Positions 59,141 through 64,000 of a stretch of 64,000 nucleotides of DNA are shown piece after piece. Within the stretch, counting starts at the first letter, position 1. Every line of letters begins with the position of its first letter. The translations under genes and the position numbers were made by a program. Source of the stretch: Pseudoalteromonas sp. P1-25 (GTDB lineage Bacteria; Pseudomonadota; Gammaproteobacteria; Enterobacterales; Alteromonadaceae); contig NZ_LKDW01000004.1 in the NCBI RefSeq assembly GCF_001401805.1, positions 111,808 to 175,807 of the forward strand. The letters are read 5' to 3'. The notes beneath the pieces are model-generated. The model saw only the letters and a list, made by a program, of their open reading frames with translations, did not search any database and was not told the origin of the DNA.

Positions 59141-59616
59141 TGTATTTTAAAGAGCTATCTAGTGAGCTAGCTATTTATCGACAATCAAGGTTAAGTAGAT
59201 TATTGCTAGTTTTGTTGTGTGGTTTCTTTTTATTTATCGGACTAATTAATGTGTTCAATTCTGATGAAGCAAAATCATTACCGATATGGGTATCTGGGTT
59301 TATATGCTGGCTAGGGTGGAGTGGTTCGTTTGGTGGTTATGTATGTCGTTTTGATCTCGTAAAACAAACCTTGGAATTAAAGTCGACTAGTTTATACACT
59401 ATTTTTAAACGTGTTTATAAATTATCGGATATTAAAGGTTTTAAAGCTATACCTAGAAAAGGCTACACACATAACTATAGATTATATGCAGTGTTGACTG
59501 ATAATACTCATATTGCTTTCGCAAACTACAAAGGACGAGGATTTGCAGTTAAGGAGTGTATAAAAATGGCTGACTTTGTCAGTAAGCCTTATCAAATCAA
59601 TATTGATACACTGTAG
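59140..59616 (+). CDS. Unknown membrane protein, partner of the previous gene
   Basis: A 158-aa protein with two membrane helices (LLLVLLCGFFLFIGLINVF and SGFICWLGWSGSFGGYV) and a C-terminal soluble part with alternating beta segments (FDLVKQTLELKSTSLY, YRLYAVLTDNTHIAFANYKG), similar in plan to its upstream neighbour. ATG 59140 overlaps that gene's stop. Such pairs resemble small PH-domain-like membrane proteins; the function is unknown. Confidence 0.7.
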   Translation: MYFKELSSELAIYRQSRLSRLLLVLLCGFFLFIGLINVFNSDEAKSLPIWVSGFICWLGWSGSFGGYVCRFDLVKQTLELKSTSLYTIFKRVYKLSDIKGFKAIPRKGYTHNYRLYAVLTDNTHIAFANYKGRGFAVKECIKMADFVSKPYQINIDTL

Positions 59617-60090
59617 TGGTCAACTAATTTTGGCCACAGTTTTATGATCCTTGTATCTAATCTCAGATTCATTCGGTGCTAAAGCTGACAATTCAGATGT
59701 AGTAAAAATCGAAAAGATAAACAAAGACTTAATATTTAGCTTTTTACGAAGAAATTTCACCTCTCAACAAAAGTTCTTAAGATGGTTTAAAGAGAGGCAA
59801 TATGATGAGTAATCTAACAACCCCGTAAACTAGGACGTTCGTAAACTCACGTCTATTATGCGGGCGTTACCACTTTATGTAATTGGCACAGAGCCGTCAT
59901 TCGACTCTAACTCATTTGTGTTGTTTAATAGTTTTCCCTAAAACGATGAGGGGTTCGGCTTTTTTACCCAAACGGGGCTTAAGCAAAAGCGTTTTATTAC
60001 TATATGCCCAATAAAATAGTGGCATATTTTATCGTGCATTATTAGGTACATTAAAACAATAGCTATTTTGATGAATTACCAGCGATTGCG
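59617..60090. other. Intergenic region, possible gene remnant
   Basis: An open stretch of ~55 codons (about 59649-59813) starts only with TTG, has no ribosome-binding site and resembles nothing I know. The remainder is non-coding. Confidence 0.4.
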
Positions 60091-60396
60091 CTATGCACTA
60101 TGAGTAAGTAATTTAATCCATTCATCTGCGTTTGACACAATGAATTGATATTTATTGCCATCTTTTAACACGATTTCAATTGCATCATGTGTATAAGGCA
60201 AAATACCCGCAATTTTACCAGAGCACTTACTCACTTTTACAATTTCACATCGTGCAAACATATAAGGCCCTAACCCAAATTGTGCGTTCAACGGCGCAAA
60301 ATGAATATCGGTGTTGGTTAGCCAAAATTTGCCGTCGGCTTTAATCGTCCCTTGTTGAATCGTGGCGATGGTCGATTTGATTGTTATTGTATGCAT
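60091..60396 (-). CDS. Small unknown protein, possibly PH/GRAM-like
   Basis: A 101-aa cytoplasmic protein composed of beta segments (GTIKADGKFWLTNTDIHFAPLN, IEIVLKDGNKYQFIV) with a last helix (ADEWIKLL), the pattern of a GRAM/PH-like domain. There are no catalytic motifs. It is 53 bp downstream of the acyltransferase gene in the same direction, so it may share its transcript. The function is not known. Confidence 0.65.
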   Translation of the reverse strand: MHTITIKSTIATIQQGTIKADGKFWLTNTDIHFAPLNAQFGLGPYMFARCEIVKVSKCSGKIAGILPYTHDAIEIVLKDGNKYQFIVSNADEWIKLLTHSA

Positions 60397-60449
60397 AATA
60401 GTATTCCTTTATGTAGTGTTGCTTTTTAGTCATTACCAAGTGACGACAT

Positions 60450-61619
60450 TTAAGCAGACTGTATTACCTTTCTCTTGGTTTGCCTACCGTTAAGTAGTGC
60501 GCCCAACCACGTATTTTTAACTAATAATAAATAACTTATTTGACCTATAAATAATGTAACCACCACGCTAACTATAAACTTTACTAAAACTGGCCAATTA
60601 GTATTAATCAATGGCATCTGAATATAAATCAGCACTGGCACATGTATTAAATAAATCCAATATGATGCATTTGATATGCTGCGACTGAGTTTACTTTTGT
60701 GATTTAAAAAACGATGTCCAAGTAAAAACGTTATGGCGGTTAAAAAAAGAACACTCAGTCCTTGTAATAATACATGCAATACATGTAGCTCTCCCGCTGC
60801 GGCAAAATACTCCGTAGTTGCGGCGGCGATCACTTCATCTAAGCTTGGCGCGGCTGGTAATAAAGAAAAATAACCAGTCAGTGATATTGCAACACCTAAA
60901 ATAAGAGGCCATAAGTACTTATGATATGACGAAATGAGCTGTTGTTTTTTATAAAGCCCTACTCCTAAACAATAAAAACTGCCGTAAAAACCATACGACC
61001 ACAACTGTGGCGTGAGCTTATCGGGGGCTCGGAATGGAATAGATTGCCCCATCAAAGAAAGCGTTAACACGATGGGAAGTACAACCCACATAAATAAAGG
61101 GTGGACGCTAAGCGCATCGAATTTATTGCCTAATAAGTTAGTTGTTTTCAACAACCAGTGAATTAAGCAAAACTGGAATAAGTTCCACAAAAACCATAAG
61201 TGCATAGTGCTAACAACAGGCTCTTTAATAACTTTAAACACAGCAAAAATCGGCGGTTTTGGATCAGCTATACCGGCTCCAAAACTGAAGGCATGGTAGT
61301 AAACTGCAAAGCTTAGCGGTAAAAAAACAATAAAAGGCAGTAATATATGTTGACTGCGATGGCGTAGAAATCGCGCGTTGCTCGATTTAACTATTAACAA
61401 CGTACTGCAAAACCCTGCAATTATAAAAAATAATGGCATCCGAAATAAGTGCAGCGTATGCGTAATATAATCAAATAGACCATGTGTGCTTGGGTCTGCC
61501 GTAAACCAAATATTGCTAAAGAACGGACTGTAGGCTAAAGCGGCATGAAATACGATGCCAAGCAATAGCGCGAGGCTGCGTAAATTATCAATGTAATGTA
61601 ATCTATTGTCTTTATTCAT
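60450..61619 (-). CDS. Acyltransferase family 3 membrane protein
   Basis: A 389-aa integral membrane protein with about ten helices. The N-terminus HYIDNLRSLALLLGIVFHAAL with its conserved Arg and His, and the FRMPLFFIIAGF segment, are typical of acyltransferase-3/OpgC-like proteins that O-acylate surface glycans or lipids. The start is ATG 61619; a TTG four codons earlier is possible. It is divergent from the histidine kinase gene. The acceptor cannot be told. Confidence 0.88.
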   Translation of the reverse strand: MNKDNRLHYIDNLRSLALLLGIVFHAALAYSPFFSNIWFTADPSTHGLFDYITHTLHLFRMPLFFIIAGFCSTLLIVKSSNARFLRHRSQHILLPFIVFLPLSFAVYYHAFSFGAGIADPKPPIFAVFKVIKEPVVSTMHLWFLWNLFQFCLIHWLLKTTNLLGNKFDALSVHPLFMWVVLPIVLTLSLMGQSIPFRAPDKLTPQLWSYGFYGSFYCLGVGLYKKQQLISSYHKYLWPLILGVAISLTGYFSLLPAAPSLDEVIAAATTEYFAAAGELHVLHVLLQGLSVLFLTAITFLLGHRFLNHKSKLSRSISNASYWIYLIHVPVLIYIQMPLINTNWPVLVKFIVSVVVTLFIGQISYLLLVKNTWLGALLNGRQTKRKVIQSA

Positions 61620-61756
61620 TAATGTGCCCAACTAACTTTTATTAATCAAGCATAAATGAATGGGGTTTCATGGCACTAGTCACAAAGCTCATAGCCTGAG
61701 CTATGACAGATGTCACTGTTTTTACAACGCGAGTTCTGCAATAATTGCTAAAAAAT

Positions 61757-62914
61757 ATGGCCGCAGTAATGGAATCAACTATACGACATACAACCGATTG
61801 GCATTTCTCAACATTGGCATCTTGGCTCGGGGTGACATCGGCGTGTGCCTATTATGCCAACTCAGAATTAGCGCTATATTTGCAAATCATAGTAAGTGGT
61901 TCCATTTTAGCTATTTTGCTGTATGTGTTAAAACAGCCCAACAAATTTGTTCACGGCGTAGCACTTGGCTATTTCCTGCTTATTTGTGTTTTGATACAAC
62001 TGAGTTCAACGTCCTTAGTTTTTATCCACCTAGTGATGTTCACAGCGGTTTTTAGTCCTCATTTTACGCTTCCTAAAATACTCGCTTGTGATGTGGCCGC
62101 CATGCTGGTGTATGGTTTAACGCATTATTCGCGCTGGGAAAATGGCATTCCTTGGATCACGTTTACAATTTGGTTCTTCTTTTGCTTGATGAATTGGTTT
62201 GTTAGTCGGCGTATTGTCGAAAGTTTAAATACACATTACCAATCCCGCCAAAACTACAAAGAGTTAAAAGCCACCCAACACATGATGGGGGCGATGCATG
62301 CAGCGCAAGAGCGACAAAATATATCACGCGAGCTCCATGACTCACTCGGCCATAAGCTTACCGCGCTCAGCATTAATTTAGATTTTGCTAAAAGAGCAGC
62401 AAATGACGCCACCGTTGAAACCCTGTCTCTTTGCCACCAACTTAGTCAAGAAGTATTGGCTGAAGTACGCGAAATCGTTTCCACTCAACGCAATGACAAA
62501 ACGATACTTAAGCAAGCTATTGAGGCCATTTGCGGACTAACACCTAATTTACACTGTGATCTCCAACTAAGTAAGGAGACAGAGCAGCTCCCTCAAGACT
62601 ACGCCCTGTGTGTATTGCGGTTTACCCAAGAGATGATCAGCAACACCCTTAAACATACCCAAGCAAACCATTTTACTTTGCATGTGAATGTCTCTCACGT
62701 TGGTCAACATCCGCTGTTAATTGCAAAAGCGTATCACAACCAACCAGAGACCCATTTACCAAAACATGGGAACGGATTAGCAGGATTAAATGAACGAATG
62801 GCACAATTTGGTGGTGAATTTTCACAACATCTTGAGCAAGAAACACTGATCAATACCATGACATTACCATTAAATTTAGAAGAAAAAAGCCATGATAAAG
62901 TGCCTACTAGTTGA
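61757..62914 (+). CDS. Sensor histidine kinase (HisKA_3/DesK-like)
   Basis: A 385-aa kinase when started at ATG 61757 (TTG 61745 or ATG 61769 are alternatives). About five membrane helices in the first ~160 residues make up the sensor. Next come the dimerisation/phosphoacceptor region RQNISRELHDSLGHKL with His194 and a GHKL ATPase end (LRFTQEMISNTLKHTQAN, HGNGLAGLNERM). No periplasmic domain of size is present, so it may sense membrane state, as DesK does. It overlaps the response regulator gene by 23 bp. Confidence 0.9.
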   Translation: MAAVMESTIRHTTDWHFSTLASWLGVTSACAYYANSELALYLQIIVSGSILAILLYVLKQPNKFVHGVALGYFLLICVLIQLSSTSLVFIHLVMFTAVFSPHFTLPKILACDVAAMLVYGLTHYSRWENGIPWITFTIWFFFCLMNWFVSRRIVESLNTHYQSRQNYKELKATQHMMGAMHAAQERQNISRELHDSLGHKLTALSINLDFAKRAANDATVETLSLCHQLSQEVLAEVREIVSTQRNDKTILKQAIEAICGLTPNLHCDLQLSKETEQLPQDYALCVLRFTQEMISNTLKHTQANHFTLHVNVSHVGQHPLLIAKAYHNQPETHLPKHGNGLAGLNERMAQFGGEFSQHLEQETLINTMTLPLNLEEKSHDKVPTS

Positions 62915-63506
62915 AGATCAGACCTTAGTTCGTTTAGGCCTCGCTAATTTACTTAACCTTGATAGCGCCATTAATATCGAAGCCCAAGCTGAAGATGGCT
63001 TACAAGCGCTTGCACTATTAGCTGAACATAGTTTTGACATTGCTTTACTCGATATGAGAATGCCGAATTTAGATGGGCTCGGCGTGCTGCAAAAAATGCG
63101 TGAAAAGGGTGATAAAACCCCTGTGCTGATCATCACCACATTTGAAGATTGTGATGTATTAGTCAAAGCCCTTAATCTAGGTGCTCGTGGCTATGTGCTT
63201 AAAAACATTGAACTTGAAGAGCTCATTAGCGCTATCAAGCAGGTCGTTGCAGGTGAGCGAGTATTGCAAAGTGCGGTGACTGATTTTTTACTCAAAAAAC
63301 AACTAAGCCCTCAGCTCTGCTTAACAGGCAAAGAACAAACCGTATTGCAGTGTTTGTCTTTAGGCATGTCGAATAAAGTGATTGCCAAAAAGTTAGATAA
63401 CTCTGAGGGGACTATTCGTAATCATGTGTCACAAATCCTTGCTAAATTAGAGGTAAAAGACCGCACTCAGGCCGTTATAAAAGCCATTAATCAAAACCTA
63501 ATTTAA
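62892..63506 (+). CDS. NarL/LuxR-family response regulator
   Basis: A 204-aa regulator: receiver domain with phospho-acceptor Asp54 (ALLDMRMPNLDG), acidic pair at the N-terminus (LVEDQ), Thr and Lys switch residues (IITTFED, YVLKNIE), and a C-terminal LuxR helix-turn-helix (LTGKEQTVLQCLSLGMSNKVIAKKL ... EGTIRNHVSQIL). It is the cognate partner of the kinase encoded just before. The targets are unknown; the adjacent acyltransferase is one possibility. Confidence 0.93.
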   Translation: MIKCLLVEDQTLVRLGLANLLNLDSAINIEAQAEDGLQALALLAEHSFDIALLDMRMPNLDGLGVLQKMREKGDKTPVLIITTFEDCDVLVKALNLGARGYVLKNIELEELISAIKQVVAGERVLQSAVTDFLLKKQLSPQLCLTGKEQTVLQCLSLGMSNKVIAKKLDNSEGTIRNHVSQILAKLEVKDRTQAVIKAINQNLI

Positions 63507-64000
63507 CACGCGAACAACACCAAATTACTATTTTTGATTAGGCTTAAGTGGCGCAATCAACATAAATAAGAGTAAATAAAACTAACTAATAAACAAATAG
63601 GCGACTATCCAGGCGAGCTTTTCTTGGCGTTCCACTTTTTGTGACCTAGCAATGAGTATGATTGGCATCACCAAATCTTGGTTTCAGACATTAAAGATCT
63701 TCAATGTCCGCTGTTGGCACAGAGCAGACCGCCGGTAATTTTTGATTGATGCAATTAACAGTTGTAACTGGCCAAGAGTCGGGGTTCTTTACGTAATGAA
63801 AAATAAAGATGCGCTGTCGCTCCTCTGGCAAGCATCGGGCTAAATAAACTCTACCTCGAAGTAAACCCGATTAGCTTTCGTATAACAGATAGGCAAATTA
63901 CCACTTCAAACCACTTACTGTAATAGATGTTTTCAAGCGATTTCTCGTTGTTTAAGAAATTTACCTAATAAAAAACATAATTATTTTTAGAGTGTAATTT
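63507..64000. other. Terminal stretch without recognisable gene
   Basis: AT-rich sequence after the response regulator; no open frame of useful length, tRNA or repeat was recognised up to the window end. Confidence 0.5.

Noticed and set aside
59649..59813. Short open stretch of about 55 codons
   Set aside because: No ATG or ribosome-binding site and no recognisable similarity; listed only as intergenic content.
61660..62055. 131-aa forward open frame
   Set aside because: Overlaps the histidine kinase gene in another frame; the kinase has its membrane and HisKA_3 signatures and reading this frame gives no recognisable protein.

Overview
The window reads as a Pseudoalteromonas-like marine gammaproteobacterium. 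Base composition is AT-rich, outer-membrane uptake relies on TonB-dependent receptors, and the 397-aa kappa-carrageenase at 54721-55914 matches, as far as I remember it, CgkA of Pseudoalteromonas carrageenovora (catalytic Glu163/Asp165/Glu168). About 46 kb (7.8-56 kb) is a carrageenan utilisation locus. Whether it lies on a chromosome or a plasmid cannot be told from the window.

Layout. 1-6.6 kb: a truncated sensory GGDEF/EAL protein, an isochorismatase-fold hydrolase, a chemotaxis receptor and a thioredoxin-like protein. 6.7-7.6 kb: a decayed IS3-family element at the left edge of the carrageenan genes. 7.9-15.4 kb: GH42/GH167-like lipoprotein glycosidase, two sulfatases and an FG-GAP/ASPIC lipoprotein. 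15.5-20.2 kb: an apparently unrelated redox/detoxification cluster (flavoprotein, GST, NAD(P)-binding protein, DsbA-like protein) with a divergent LysR regulator. 20.8-31.1 kb: TonB receptor, surface lipoprotein, GH82-like beta-helix enzyme, GH16 and a second FG-GAP protein. 31.2-36.6 kb, reverse strand: a second TonB receptor and an octaheme cytochrome with TPRs. 36.9-48.3 kb: a third sulfatase and the full sugar catabolic set. 48.4-54.5 kb: two tandem GntR/FCD regulators, a third TonB receptor and a membrane-bound AraC regulator. 54.7-57.8 kb: cgkA, an unknown membrane-anchored protein and a hydratase. 58-64 kb: ordinary genes (small membrane proteins, acyltransferase, NarL-type two-component system).

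How it works (inference from families). GH16, GH82-like and GH167-like enzymes plus three sulfatases cut and desulfate carrageenan, and three TonB receptors import oligosaccharides. D-galactose goes through epimerase, dehydrogenase, lactonase and DgoD-type dehydratase. 3,6-anhydro-D-galactose goes through an aldehyde dehydrogenase and a cycloisomerase. Both routes meet at 2-keto-3-deoxygalactonate, which is phosphorylated and split by the dauC/dauD (dgoK/dgoA-like) pair. No anhydro-galactosidase and no sulfatase-maturation gene is visible here.

Two signals stand out. A 15-bp palindrome, AAACATnnnATGTTT, lies upstream of nine transcription units of the locus, including 12 bp in front of one GntR gene, and so defines a regulon. 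The first TonB receptor has its signal peptide in a different frame from its body, joined exactly at an A AAA AAG heptamer, the classical -1 slippery sequence.
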